From: Bradyrhizobium sp. Ash2021
GTDB taxonomy: Bacteria; Pseudomonadota; Alphaproteobacteria; Rhizobiales; Xanthobacteraceae
Direction of reading: 5' to 3'
Assembly (NCBI RefSeq): GCF_031202265.1
Contig: NZ_CP100604.1
Location: 1,904,501 to 1,968,500, forward strand
DNA length: 64,000 bases
Shown: positions 10,301 to 19,657 of the stretch, piece by piece
Numbering within the stretch: position 1 is the first letter of the stretch
Layout of the letters: each line of letters starts with the position of its first letter
The notes under the pieces: model-generated
Told to the model about the DNA's origin: nothing
The model's database searches: none
What the model saw: the letters and a program-made list of their open reading frames with translations, nothing else
Position numbers and translations under genes: made by a program

Positions 10301-11913
10301 GACGCTTTCCGGTCTTGCCAGGTGCCCCCAGGCACGGCGGCGAACAAGGCCTTGGTATAGGAATGCTGCGGATTGAAAAAGATCTCGGCGGTCGGCGCCA
10401 CTTCGACCACCTGGCCTTGTTTCATCACGGCGATGCGGTCGCAGACTTGCAGCGCGACGCGCAAATCATGCGTCACGAACAGCATGCTGAGATGCAGCCG
10501 CGCCTTGATATCGGCGAGCAGAGCGAGCACCTGCGCTTGCACCGACACGTCGAGCCCCGAGACCGGCTCGTCCGCAACCAACACTTCCGGATGAAGCGCG
10601 AGCGCGCGGGCAATGCCGATCCGTTGGCGCTGGCCGCCGCTGAACTCATGCGGAAAACGCCGTGCGGCCGACGGGTCGAGCCCGACGAGGCCGAGCAGCG
10701 CTTGCGCCTCCTCGCGGGCTTTGGCGGGCAGGGTGCCGTGGATGATGGGGCCTTCCGCAATGATGTCGATGATGCACTGGCGCGGATCGAGCGAAGCGTA
10801 GGGATCCTGAAACACCATTTGCACGCGTTTGCGGACCGGGCGGAGCTGGCGGCGCGAGAGCTGGGCGATATCCGCGCCGCCAAGCAGAATTTCGCCGCCG
10901 TCAATCGGCATGAGCCGCGTGATGGCGCGCGCCAAAGTGCTCTTGCCTGAGCCGCTTTCCCCAACGAGGCCGAGTGTCTCACCGCGACGCAGTTCCATCG
11001 CCACGCCGGCCAGAGCATGCGTGACACGCCCGCCAAACAGGCCTCGCGTGCCATAGGTCTTGGCGACATCGCGCGCCTCGATGATGAACGGTTGCGTATT
11101 CGCCGGCCGCGCGGTCGGCGGCATGAGCTTTGGCACAGCGGCAATCAAGGCCTTGGTATAGGGATGGCCCGGCGCGCCGAGCACGGCGGCGGCCGTGCCG
11201 CGTTCGACCAAGGTGCCACGCTGCAGCACCGCGACCTCATCGGCAATGTCGGCGACGACGCCGAAATCATGCGTGATGAAGAGAACAGATGTGCCGTGCT
11301 CGCGCTGCAGCTCGCGGATCAGATAGAGGATTTGCGCCTGGGTCGTGACGTCGAGCGCGGTCGTCGGCTCGTCGGCGATCAACAGCCGCGGATTGAGCAG
11401 CAAAGCCATGGCAATCATCGCGCGCTGGCGCTGACCGCCGCTCAATTGGTGGGGAAACGAACGGATGATGCGGCCGGGTTCCGGCAGATGGACGCCGTCG
11501 ATCAATTCGAGCACGCGGGCGTGGCGTGCGGCTTTCCCGAGTGGCGTATGGATGCGCAGCACTTCATCGAGTTGGCGGCCGATCGTGTGCAGCGGGTTCA
11601 GCGCCGTCATCGGTTCCTGGAAGATCATGCCGATTTTTGCGCCACGAATGGCGCGCATCTTGTCTTGCGGCGCGATGGCGAGATCCTGGCCTTCGAACAG
11701 GATACGGCCGCTCCCGACGCGCACATGCGGGCGGGGCAGCAGGCCAAGGATCGAACGCGCGACGAGCGATTTGCCCGATCCGCTCTCGCCGATCAGGCAT
11801 GTCACTTTGCCGGCGCGCAAAACGAGATCGATATCGCTCACGGCGTTGGCGCGGTCGGCGCCGGGCGGCAGAGCGATCGTGAGCTTTTCAAGTTCGAGAA
11901 CAGTCTCGTTCAT
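10297..11913 (-). CDS. peptide/nickel-type ABC transporter, fused double ATPase (DppD-DppF)
   Basis: A 538-residue protein with two complete ABC ATPase domains in tandem, equivalent to separate DppD and DppF. Domain 1 has Walker A GESGSGKS near residue 44, signature LSGGQRQRA and Walker [13 protein letters not shown]. Domain 2 has a second GESGSGKST near 310, signature [15 protein letters not shown] and [12 protein letters not shown]. Both have H-loops (ITHD, VTHD). An oligopeptide-binding C-terminal motif ([25 protein letters not shown]) ends each half, as in the Opp/Dpp family. It overlaps the DppC-like gene upstream and the amidase downstream by four bases each, showing a tightly coupled operon. 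Confidence 0.93.
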   Translation of the reverse strand: MNETVLELEKLTIALPPGADRANAVSDIDLVLRAGKVTCLIGESGSGKSLVARSILGLLPRPHVRVGSGRILFEGQDLAIAPQDKMRAIRGAKIGMIFQEPMTALNPLHTIGRQLDEVLRIHTPLGKAARHARVLELIDGVHLPEPGRIIRSFPHQLSGGQRQRAMIAMALLLNPRLLIADEPTTALDVTTQAQILYLIRELQREHGTSVLFITHDFGVVADIADEVAVLQRGTLVERGTAAAVLGAPGHPYTKALIAAVPKLMPPTARPANTQPFIIEARDVAKTYGTRGLFGGRVTHALAGVAMELRRGETLGLVGESGSGKSTLARAITRLMPIDGGEILLGGADIAQLSRRQLRPVRKRVQMVFQDPYASLDPRQCIIDIIAEGPIIHGTLPAKAREEAQALLGLVGLDPSAARRFPHEFSGGQRQRIGIARALALHPEVLVADEPVSGLDVSVQAQVLALLADIKARLHLSMLFVTHDLRVALQVCDRIAVMKQGQVVEVAPTAEIFFNPQHSYTKALFAAVPGGTWQDRKAS

Positions 11914-12737
11914 CGCTCACGCAGCCTCGGATTGAGGGCTTCGTTGAGCCCGTCGCCAATGAGATTGATACCGAGCACCGTGAGCAGGATCGCGATGCCC
12001 GGAAAGGTGCAGATCCACCAGGCCGAGCGCAGCACCGCGCGCCCCGCGCTGATGATTAACCCCCAGCTCATGACATTGGGATCGCCGAGGCCCAGAAACG
12101 CCAATCCGGCTTCGAGCAGTATAGCAGTGCCGATCAGCAGCGAACCGACCGCGATGATGGAGGAGGCGCAGTTCGGCAGCATGTGATTGAAGATGATGCG
12201 CGCATCGCTCGCTCCGAGGCCCGCGCAGGCCTGCACGAATTCGCGGCCGCCGAGCGACACGAATTCCCCTCGCACGAGTCGCGCGATGCTTGGCCAGGAG
12301 ACTGCGGCGATTGCGATGATCTCGCTACAGACCGAGGGTGAGAGGATAGCGACGATCAACAGAGCGAAGATGAAGGCCGGGATGGTTTGGAAGAATTCCG
12401 TGATGCGCATCAGCACGGTCTCGGTGCGCCCGCGATAATAGCCGGCGACCCCTCCGGCCACCGCGCCGAAGACAATTGCGGCGAGGGTCGCGCCGACACC
12501 GATGATGAGCGAAGTGCGCGCGCCGTAAGCGATTTCCGACGCGACGTCGCGGCCGAGCGTGTCGGTGCCGAGCAGAAAGCGCCCGCCCGGCGGCTGCAAG
12601 GCGGGTCCAACGAGCTTGAACGGATCATCGGGGTAGATCACCGGCGTGAACACGACGAGCAGGAGCAGGCACAGCAGCACGGCTGCGCCGAACAGTGCCA
12701 TCCGATTGCGCGCGAACCGCGCGAAGCCCGCCCACAT
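11910..12737 (-). CDS. peptide/nickel-type ABC transporter permease (DppC-like)
   Basis: A 275-residue inner-membrane permease of the OppC/DppC family. It has a first membrane segment ALFGAAVLLCLLLLVVFTPV, the periplasmic GTDTLGRDVASEIAYGARTS typical of DppC, several further membrane spans, and the EAA loop seen as ACAGLGASDARIIFNHMLPN. It lies one base downstream of the DppB-like gene and overlaps the ATPase gene by four bases. Confidence 0.92.
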   Translation of the reverse strand: MWAGFARFARNRMALFGAAVLLCLLLLVVFTPVIYPDDPFKLVGPALQPPGGRFLLGTDTLGRDVASEIAYGARTSLIIGVGATLAAIVFGAVAGGVAGYYRGRTETVLMRITEFFQTIPAFIFALLIVAILSPSVCSEIIAIAAVSWPSIARLVRGEFVSLGGREFVQACAGLGASDARIIFNHMLPNCASSIIAVGSLLIGTAILLEAGLAFLGLGDPNVMSWGLIISAGRAVLRSAWWICTFPGIAILLTVLGINLIGDGLNEALNPRLRER

Positions 12738-12738
12738 G

Positions 12739-13710
12739 TCAAATCTCCATGCGCGGGTCGAGCATGACGTAGATCACGTCGACGGCGAGGTTGATGATCA
12801 CGATCAGGCAGGCTGACATGAAGAAGATTGCGAGAAGCAAATTGAGGTCGCGCGATTGCAGCGCGTTGAAGGCAAGCGCGCCGATGCCTGGCCAGCCGAA
12901 GACGGTTTCCACGACGATGGAGCCGCCGATCAGATTGCCGGCCTGAACGCCGGCGATCGTCACGATAGGCAAAAGCGCATTGCGTAGGACGTGACCCGTC
13001 ATGATGCGACGCTCGGTCTGGCCCTTGGCGCGCGCCGTCGTGACGTAGTCCATGCCGGTCTGCTCCAGGACGGACGATCGCATGAGGCGCGCATAAAGCG
13101 CGAGGTAAAACAGCGCGAGCGAGACGGCGGGCATCACGAGATGGCGACCGACGTCCCAAACCTCGGCCCAGCCCTCGTGACCGGCACCGACCGTGTCGAA
13201 TCCGCTTGTCGGCAGCCAGCCGAGGCCGATCGAAAAAATCACGATCATCATCAGCCCGAGCCAGAATCCGGGCGTCGCATAGGCGACGAGGCTGATCAGT
13301 GAAATGATGTTGTCGCGCCAGGAATTGCGTCCGGTCGCGGCAATCAGACCGAGGATGATGCCGAGCGCCACAGCGGTGCCGAAAGCCGTCAACATCAGCA
13401 GGCTCGTTGGCCCGAGCCGTTCGAGAATCAGGCTGCTGACATCGGCATCGTTGCGGTAGGAATAGCCGAGGTTGAAATGCGCCATGTTCGAGACATAGGT
13501 CACGAACTGCATGCCGATCGATTGGTCGAGGCCGAATTTATGGCGCAGCGCGTCCATATATTCGGGCGTCGCAGCGCCACTCTCGCCGGCGAGCACGGAA
13601 GCCGCGTCGCCCGGCGCGAGATGGATTAACAGGAAGTTGAGCACCATGATGCCGAAGATCACCGGCAGCGCGGTGGCGAGCCGGTATCCCATATAGAGGG
13701 CGAATCGCAT
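12739..13710 (-). CDS. peptide/nickel-type ABC transporter permease (DppB-like)
   Basis: A 323-residue permease of the OppB/DppB family. The N-terminus ALPVIFGIMVLNFLLIHLAP leads into the characteristic PGD, and the EAA motif appears as YVTTARAKGQTERRIMTGHV before HVLRNALLPIVTIAG. There are about six membrane spans. It follows the substrate-binding protein gene by three bases and pairs with the DppC-like permease downstream. Confidence 0.92.
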   Translation of the reverse strand: MRFALYMGYRLATALPVIFGIMVLNFLLIHLAPGDAASVLAGESGAATPEYMDALRHKFGLDQSIGMQFVTYVSNMAHFNLGYSYRNDADVSSLILERLGPTSLLMLTAFGTAVALGIILGLIAATGRNSWRDNIISLISLVAYATPGFWLGLMMIVIFSIGLGWLPTSGFDTVGAGHEGWAEVWDVGRHLVMPAVSLALFYLALYARLMRSSVLEQTGMDYVTTARAKGQTERRIMTGHVLRNALLPIVTIAGVQAGNLIGGSIVVETVFGWPGIGALAFNALQSRDLNLLLAIFFMSACLIVIINLAVDVIYVMLDPRMEI

Positions 13711-13713
13711 GGT

Positions 13714-15348
13714 CTACGTTTCCAGCCAGGCCCGTTCGAAAGCTTGCTGCGTGCCGAGCGGCCCGGTTGTGTGATCGTGAAGCTTTCGATTGAAGACCGA
13801 GACATATTGCACGTCGATGAGCCAGACCAGCGGGCAATCCTCGGCAAGGATTTGCTGCGCCTTTTTGTACAGCACGGCGCGCTTGTCGTGATCTGGCTCG
13901 CGCATGGCCTCGTTGAGAATGCCGTCGAATTCGGGATTGGCGTAAAAGCTGTCGTTGACGAAGGTCACACCCTTGCGGATCTGCGACGTGAGATATTGCT
14001 TGTTTAGACCGTAGACCGGATCGACGCCCTGGCTCAGGAAGGGCTCGTTAATGTCGTAATCGTAATCGGTATAGACGCGCCGCAACCAGGTGGCGGTGTC
14101 TTCCGAACGCAGCGTCAGATCGATCCCGACGATCGCGAGCGCCTGTTTCAGATATTCGGCCTGCCGCAGCCATTGCTCGCCGAATGAATTGACTTCGAGA
14201 TGCATGCCGAAGCGCATGCCGTTTGCGCCGCGCAGCAGGCCCGCGCCGTCGAGCAGCTTGTTGGCAATGTCGAGACGGTCGGGCACGTCGTATTTGCGCA
14301 CATCGTCGGTATAGAACCCGACGGTCTTGAACAGACTGCTGAGCGGGCCTGTGGCCGGCTTGCCGTAACCATACATGACATCGCGCAGGATCACCTTGCG
14401 ATCGATCGCATAGGCGATGGCCTGGCGCACTTCTTTCTTGTCGAGCGGCGGGTGTTTGGCATTGAGTTCGAGCACGCTCAAGGCGGGCGTCATCTCATAG
14501 CCTTTCATCGTCGTATCGAGCATCGGGTTGGTCTTCATCCGCGCGAGATCGGCGTAATTGACGGCGCTGTACCCGGCGAAATGCGCCTCGCCGGTCTCAA
14601 GCGCGGCAGAGCGCGTCGCGGCATCGGGGATGAAACGCGCGATGATATGGTTGAGATAGGGCAGCCCCGGCTTCCAGTATTTTTCGTTGCGGTCAAGCCG
14701 CACGAACTGTCCGCGGTCCCATTGCCCGAATTTGAACGGCCCGGTGCCGATCGGCTTGTTGGCCGACGGATTCTGCAGGATCTGCGTTCCCTCGAAAACC
14801 GATTTGCACATGATCGGGAGATCGCGCCCAGCGAGTGCCTTCATGAGATAGGGCGCGGGATTGGCGAGAAGCAGAACCGCAGTCTTTTCGTCAGGGGTGT
14901 CGACGCCCGTCAGCTCGGCGAGCAGGAGCGGCGCGAAGGGGTGGTATTTCTTCAAAATCTCCATGAAGGAGAACTGGACGTCGGCGCTCGTGAAAGGCTT
15001 GCCGTTGTGAAATACAACGCCTTCGCGCAGCTTGAAGATGATGGATTTGCCGTCGGGCGCGGTCTCCCAAGATGTCGCGAGATTGGGCTGAGGATTCTGA
15101 TCCCAGTCGTATGTCACAAGACCTTCGTAAATCTGCGTGGCGATGGGCGGGATGTTGCCGGCGGTCACGGCATAGTGAGCGAGCGTCGAGGGCTCGGGCT
15201 GCACGATCATCACCATCGTGCCACCTCGTACCGGCTGATCGGCCTTGGCCAAACTGTTGAAGATGGTGCTGGATGATGCGGCTAACCCGAGGGGTAAAGC
15301 CAGGGCGGTACGGCGTGATATTTTATTCAAGTTCAGATCGTCGACCAA
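13714..15348 (-). CDS. peptide-type ABC transporter substrate-binding protein
   Basis: A cluster C binding protein of the SBP_bac_5 family, about 544 residues, with body motifs such as PNLATSWETAPDGKSIIFKL and DVQFSFMEILKKYHPF. The N-terminus holds SRRTALALPLGLAAS followed by an AKA-type cleavage site, i.e. a Tat-like signal; no lipobox Cys is seen, so it should be a free periplasmic protein. I prefer the TTG at 15348, eight bases after GAGGAG, to the more upstream start at 15396. It is the first gene of the operon SBP, DppB, DppC, fused ATPase, amidase, truncated hydrolase. The ligand may be a peptide, amide or opine-like compound. Confidence 0.88.
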   Translation of the reverse strand: MVDDLNLNKISRRTALALPLGLAASSSTIFNSLAKADQPVRGGTMVMIVQPEPSTLAHYAVTAGNIPPIATQIYEGLVTYDWDQNPQPNLATSWETAPDGKSIIFKLREGVVFHNGKPFTSADVQFSFMEILKKYHPFAPLLLAELTGVDTPDEKTAVLLLANPAPYLMKALAGRDLPIMCKSVFEGTQILQNPSANKPIGTGPFKFGQWDRGQFVRLDRNEKYWKPGLPYLNHIIARFIPDAATRSAALETGEAHFAGYSAVNYADLARMKTNPMLDTTMKGYEMTPALSVLELNAKHPPLDKKEVRQAIAYAIDRKVILRDVMYGYGKPATGPLSSLFKTVGFYTDDVRKYDVPDRLDIANKLLDGAGLLRGANGMRFGMHLEVNSFGEQWLRQAEYLKQALAIVGIDLTLRSEDTATWLRRVYTDYDYDINEPFLSQGVDPVYGLNKQYLTSQIRKGVTFVNDSFYANPEFDGILNEAMREPDHDKRAVLYKKAQQILAEDCPLVWLIDVQYVSVFNRKLHDHTTGPLGTQQAFERAWLET

Positions 15349-15637
15349 AATGCGAGCTCCTCTATGTTGCTCGCAATGAAGCAATTGGCGTGCCACTTTT
15401 TCCGCGGCGGCAACCGGGCCACGGCAAAGTGAAGCCTAGCGATGGCTATTTGGTTCAAGTGGCGAATAGACAGTGCGTCGATTATGTCGAGCCACATCGC
15501 AAGGTCATGATTGAGGTGCGCTCAAAGCGAACGTTTTCAACGAAGCCAACCGACGCTATTAGCGTACAGCTATCGTTCAAGGTTCCGAATGGTCTGCTGA
15601 TTAGACAAAAATTGGACATCGAGACGGATGCTCGGCC
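15349..15637. other. intergenic region without a supported gene
   Basis: The 289 bases between the transporter operon and livF contain only an open plus-strand frame that overlaps the start of the binding-protein gene and has no recognisable family character. I see no RNA gene or clear terminator. The transporter promoter must lie here, but no convincing -35/-10 pair stands out. Confidence 0.4.
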
Positions 15638-16348
15638 CTAGCCTCCAAGGTATGCCTCGCGAATCCGCGGATCGTCGGCAAGGGTCGCTGATGGCCCGGA
15701 CAGTGTGATCGTGCCGGTCTCCATCACGAAGGCGCGCGCGGAAATATCGAGCGCCATCGCCGAATTTTGCTCTACCAGAAGGACGCTGAGGCCGGTACGC
15801 CTGTTGAGTTCCAGGATCTTGTCAAATACCTGCTCAATCACAATGGGTGCTAATCCGAGCGATGGTTCGTCCAGCATCAGCAGGTTGGGGCGGCTCATCA
15901 GCGCGCGGCCGATGGCCAGCATCTGCTGTTCGCCGCCGGAAAGCGACCAACCTCCCTGCGTCAAACGCTCTTTCAGGCGCGGAAACAGGTCGAGCACCAG
16001 CGCCAGATCGGCCTCGATTTCAGATTTTCTGTAAGAGCGCGATGCCGTGCCTGTGATCAGATTCTCGCGCACCGTGAGGCCGGGAAAGATACGACGGCCT
16101 TCAGGGCAATGGGCGACGCCGGCGCTGACGATGTTCTCCACGGCCGCGCCATTTATCGTCTCGCCTTTCCAGGTAATTTTGCCCGAGGTCGGTCGGAGCA
16201 GACCGGAAATCGTACTCAGCGTCGTGGTCTTGCCGGCACCGTTGCTGCCGATCAGGGCCACGATTTCGCCCGGATCGACATCAAAGGAAATGCCCTTCAG
16301 CACTTCGATATGGCCATAGGAAACCCTGAGGTTTTCGACCTTAAGCAT
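15638..16348 (-). CDS. livF: branched-chain amino acid ABC transporter ATP-binding protein
   Basis: A 236-residue ATPase of the LivF type, full length. Walker A GSNGAGKT is at residues 34-41, the Q-loop follows, then signature LSGGEQQMLAIGRAL and Walker B LLMLDEPSLGLAPIV with the LivF-typical SLGLAP, and an H-loop region LLVEQN. The C-terminus RIREAYLGG is the standard end of LivF. Its ATG overlaps the stop region of a livG remnant (16341-16391). Because livG, livH, livM and livJ are missing here, this ATPase is probably orphaned unless a partner set exists elsewhere. Confidence 0.92.
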   Translation of the reverse strand: MLKVENLRVSYGHIEVLKGISFDVDPGEIVALIGSNGAGKTTTLSTISGLLRPTSGKITWKGETINGAAVENIVSAGVAHCPEGRRIFPGLTVRENLITGTASRSYRKSEIEADLALVLDLFPRLKERLTQGGWSLSGGEQQMLAIGRALMSRPNLLMLDEPSLGLAPIVIEQVFDKILELNRRTGLSVLLVEQNSAMALDISARAFVMETGTITLSGPSATLADDPRIREAYLGG

Positions 16349-16391
16349 GCCGGTGCCGCCTGCCCAAATAGGCCTCGATAACCTGTGCCTG
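16341..16391 (-). pseudogene. livG: livG 3' remnant
   Basis: The minus strand reads QAQVIEAYLGRRHRHA followed by TAA, overlapping the livF ATG. VIEAYLG is the normal C-terminus of LivG, and the livG-livF overlap is the usual arrangement. Upstream of position 16391 the sequence changes directly into a transposase fragment, so all but about 16 codons of livG were removed by a mobile-element-associated rearrangement. Confidence 0.7.
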
Positions 16392-16395
16392 TCGT

Positions 16396-16535
16396 AAATT
16401 TAATCCGGCCATATTGATGGTGCAGTCCGCCCAGAATCGGGCGACAGAGAATGCGTCCGGCTGTCTCGGCGGCGCGTGATATCGGCGCGTCTTTGTTCAA
16501 TGACAAATGGGGGCGCGTGCCGTTGTACAACGCAG
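16396..16535 (-). mobile_element. IS transposase (rve/DDE integrase type) C-terminal fragment
   Basis: The minus strand encodes RPHLSLNKDAPISRAAE and GRILCRPILGGLHHQY, the conserved tail of a widespread rhizobial DDE transposase family, in which HLSLNKDAP...ILGGLHHQYxRI ends the protein. Only the last 45 or so residues are present and the usual stop after YxRI is lost. The fragment sits between the livG remnant and a serine-recombinase cassette. Confidence 0.75.
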
Positions 16536-16553
16536 CTTGATAACACCCACAGG

Positions 16554-17132
16554 ACCGGCTTTCGCGAGGTTTTGTATCGGTGGCATCCATGGTTCGGTTT
16601 GCCGGTTTTTGTCCATCAGAAGCTGGACAAGGCGGGTGACCTTGTATTCCGCTGCACGCTGAGCGGCTCCGATGCCGCTCGGTGGTTTGAGATTCCGGCC
16701 TGGATGTTCGATCGCGCGGCTTGCGTGGATGCACCGGTCTTAGCCGCCGCACCTCATGTCAGTTCATCAGCGCTGCTGACGTTATCGGGCCTTCTGACGG
16801 ATGTGTTGAAGGCGCGCACCGCATCATCGAATGCCCCGCTTTCCGGCGCAATCAAGACCTCTCGCGATCAGAATCGGGGAGAGGACCATGTCAGCCAAGA
16901 CAAAGGCGCGCCGGCTGCCAGTACAGCGGAGCCGGAACATGCAGGATCGGCGGCGCAAGGCGCCGCAAATGGACCTGTTCGCAAGCGGCCAGTCCGGCGG
17001 TCTCATCGGACCGCCGGACTGGCCGGAGCTACTGGCAGAGGTGCAAGACACGCTGACCAGCCTGATGGCGCAGCTGATCCTGGAGCATGCGGACAAGAGC
17101 AGGACGGCCGTAATGATGGAGGCCGGTCATGA
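16554..17132 (+). CDS. hypothetical protein of the serine-recombinase cassette, 5' end lost
   Basis: The plus-strand frame reads [20 protein letters not shown], then [30 protein letters not shown] and [19 protein letters not shown]. It looks like a genuine compact protein that in similar cassettes precedes a small gene and a large serine recombinase. No good start codon exists after the transposase remnant, so the N-terminus was probably replaced by the IS. The frame stays open to 17132, over the next small gene, but the protein-like part ends near 16880. Function unknown; the coordinates are those of the open frame. Confidence 0.4.
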   Translation, partial: TGFREVLYRWHPWFGLPVFVHQKLDKAGDLVFRCTLSGSDAARWFEIPAWMFDRAACVDAPVLAAAPHVSSSALLTLSGLLTDVLKARTASSNAPLSGAIKTSRDQNRGEDHVSQDKGAPAASTAEPEHAGSAAQGAANGPVRKRPVRRSHRTAGLAGATGRGARHADQPDGAADPGACGQEQDGRNDGGRS

Positions 17133-17139
17133 TCTCTGA
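16888..17139 (+). CDS. small basic protein preceding the serine recombinase
   Basis: An 83-residue protein starting [20 protein letters not shown] with GGGAGAGG just upstream. The N-terminal half is rich in Arg and Lys; the C-terminal half ([20 protein letters not shown]) looks helical. Its stop overlaps the ATG of the recombinase (17129) by 11 bases, so both are co-translated. It could be an accessory DNA-binding protein of the recombinase; that is inference only. Confidence 0.6.
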   Translation: MSAKTKARRLPVQRSRNMQDRRRKAPQMDLFASGQSGGLIGPPDWPELLAEVQDTLTSLMAQLILEHADKSRTAVMMEAGHDL

Positions 17140-19202
17140 CAAGATCCACCCCCATCATCTGGAGCGCAAAGCGCTGCTCTATGTGCGGCAATCATCGGCC
17201 CATCAGGTGCTGCACAACCGGGAGAGCAGCGCCTTGCAATACGCCATGCGGGATCGGCTGATGGCGCTTGGCTGGTCGCAGATCGAGGTGATCGACGACG
17301 ATCTCGGCCGCTCGGCGGCGGACTCCGTTCAGCGCGCGGGCTTCGAGCGGATGGTCGCGGAAGTTTGCCTCGGCAAGGTTGGCGCCGTCTGCGCGCGCGA
17401 GGTCTCCCGCTTTGCCCGCAACAGCCGCGACTGGCAGCAACTGATCGAGATGTGCCGCGTCGTCGACACCGTGCTGATTGATCAGGAGACGGTGTACGCG
17501 CCACGCCAGGGCAACGACCGGCTGTTGCTTGGCCTCAAGGGGAGCCTCAACGAATACGAACTCGATCTCCTGCGGCAACGCTCGCTGTCCGCCCGCTACG
17601 AGAAGGCCAGACGCGGCGAACTCGTCGTCGGTGCGCCGATCGGCTTCGTGAAGGCCGGCGACCGGCTGGAGAAGGATCCCGACCGGCGTGTTCAGGAGGC
17701 GATCACGCTGGTGTTCGACAAGGTGGTCGAACTCGGCAGCGCGCGCCAGGCTCTGCTGTGGTTCCATGAGCACGGGCTCGATCTGCCGAGCCGGAGAACC
17801 AACGGCGACATCGTCTGGCGCCGGCCCTGTTACGCCACGATCTACAGCGTCATCAGCAATCCGGCCTACGGCGGCGCCTATGCCTATGGTAAGACCCGTG
17901 CGGTGACGGGCTATGATGGCACGCGCGTGCGGGTTACAAGCCGCACGCGACCGCGCACTGAATGGCTGTCGCTAAAGCCCGGCGCGCATGAGGGTTATGT
18001 GGACTGGGAGCGTGCGGAGGCGATCCGCCGGATGATCAGCGACAACGTCCCCACGGGTCGGCACCACGGCGCGGCCAAGCACGGCGATGCATTGCTCGCC
18101 GGCCTCCTCCGCTGCCGTCGCTGCGGCCGCAAATTGGTCGCCTGCTACACGGGCACGAAGCACAACATTCCCCGCTATGCCTGCCATCGTGGCCGGCTTG
18201 ATACCGGCGAGCCGAGCTGCATCGCCTTCGGCGGGCTGCGGGTCGACGATGCCATCGCAGCGGCCCTGCTTCAGGTCGTCGAACCTGGAGCGATCGCGGC
18301 GGCGGTGGCCGCCGAGGCTGAGGCCGCCGACCGACAAGACCAGGTTCGGGCGGCGCTGCTGCGCGACCTGGAGGCGGCGCGCTATGCGGCTGAGCGCGCC
18401 TTCCGCCAATACGACGCCGCCGACCCGGCCAACCGCCTCGTGGCGGGCGAACTGGAGGCGCGCTGGAACACGGCGCTCGGTCGCGTTGCCGACGTCGAGT
18501 CGAAGATCGCCACCCACGACGCGGCGACACCCGCGCGCGCAGAAAACGCCATCCTCCTTCGCCACCCTGGCAGGCAATCTGGAGGCCATCTGGTCCGCCC
18601 CGACGGCCGACGCGCGGCTCAAAAAGCGCATCGTGCGGACTGTTATCCAGGAGGTCGTCGCCGATATCGACGACAACGCGGCCGAGGTCATTCTCGTCGT
18701 TCATTGGATGGGCGGCATCCACACTGAGATTCGAGTGCCGCGACGACGACGCGGCCAGCGCAATAGCACCTCGCCCGACATCATCATCGCCGCCGTCCGG
18801 CTGCTGGTGCGCATCGCCAATGATGATCTGATTGCCGGCATCCTCAACCGGAACGGCCTGGTGACCGGCCACGGCAATCGCTGGACACGGGAACGGGTCA
18901 CCGCGCTCAGGTCGCATCATGAGATCCCGGTCTTTCGGCCCGCGCCGGATGGCAACGAGCCATGGCTTAATCTGAACAAGGCGGCGGGTTTGCTCGGCAT
19001 TGCACCGAAGACGCTTAGGCTCGCCGCCGAAGCGGGCGAAATCGAAGGGGGTCATCCTCTGCCGGATGGTCCGTGGATCTTCAGCCGATCAACGCTCGGC
19101 GAACCGGCGGCTCAGCGCGTCGTTCATCGCGCGAGGCAGAACCCAAATTACCCCACGGGATCGCATCCCGATCAGCAAAACCTCTTCTCTTCAATCACAT
19201 AG
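17129..19202 (+). pseudogene. large serine recombinase with one frameshift
   Basis: The N-terminal resolvase domain starts [14 protein letters not shown] (catalytic Ser in RQSS, residue about 18) and contains [15 protein letters not shown] and [17 protein letters not shown] recombinase domain ([16 protein letters not shown]) and a zinc-ribbon-like segment ([16 protein letters not shown], then CHRG) follow. At about 18543 the frame breaks: ATPARAENA is followed in the +1 frame by [33 protein letters not shown] and a final MerR-like LNKAAGLLGIAPKTLRLAAE. Restored length would be about 690 residues. One extra base inactivates the C-terminal DNA-binding half; a sequence error cannot be excluded. 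Confidence 0.85.
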
Positions 19203-19204
19203 AC

Positions 19205-19645
19205 AGATGGTGTTGTGATGCAGGATTGTAATAGCGCGTGTAGGAACGCAGGATTCGGCGTAGATGGGCCTCGCCAAAAACAACGATATGATCCAAGCAC
19301 TCGCGGCGGATCGACCCGATCAGCCGTTCGGCAACGCCATTCTGCCAAGGTGAAGCCGGTGCGGTAGGCTTGTCCCGAATGCCCATGGCGCGCAATCGAC
19401 GGGTGACAATGGTGCCATAAATGCGATCGCGGTCTCGGATCATGTAGTCCGGCGCCCCGTCCCAGGGAAATGCCTCGGTGATTTGGCGGGCAACCCATTC
19501 TGCCGTCGGGTTCGTTGTGACGTTGATCCAGACCAGGTCTCTGCGGTCCAGGCGCACGATGACGAAGGCATAGAGCAGGTCAAAACCGATCGTTGGAACA
19601 ACGAACAAGTCCATGGCGGCAATATCTGGGGCATGATTGCGCACT
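19205..19645 (-). mobile_element. IS transposase (rve/DDE type) core fragment
   Basis: The minus strand encodes most of a DDE integrase core: NHAPDIAAMDLFVVP (first Asp), APDYMIRDRDRIYGTIVTRR (second Asp), WQNGVAERLIGSIRRECLDH (Glu), then LRSYTRYYN. Everything N-terminal to NHAPD is absent, being replaced by the lytic transglycosylase gene start, and the C-terminus ends early at QHHLSM next to the recombinase stop. It belongs to the same broad family as the tail at 16396-16535 but is a different copy, because both contain the YN..HLS region. Confidence 0.8.
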
Positions 19646-19657
19646 TCCACACAACGC

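Noticed and set aside
15273..15641. A 122-codon plus-strand frame between the transporter operon and livF
   Set aside because: It overlaps the start of the binding-protein gene antisense, has no ribosome site I trust and no recognisable domain.
16396..19645. Idea that the recombinase cassette split one transposase gene into the two fragments at 16.4 and 19.2-19.6 kb
   Set aside because: Both fragments contain the YN..HLS region with different codons, so they are not two halves of one gene but pieces of two related copies.
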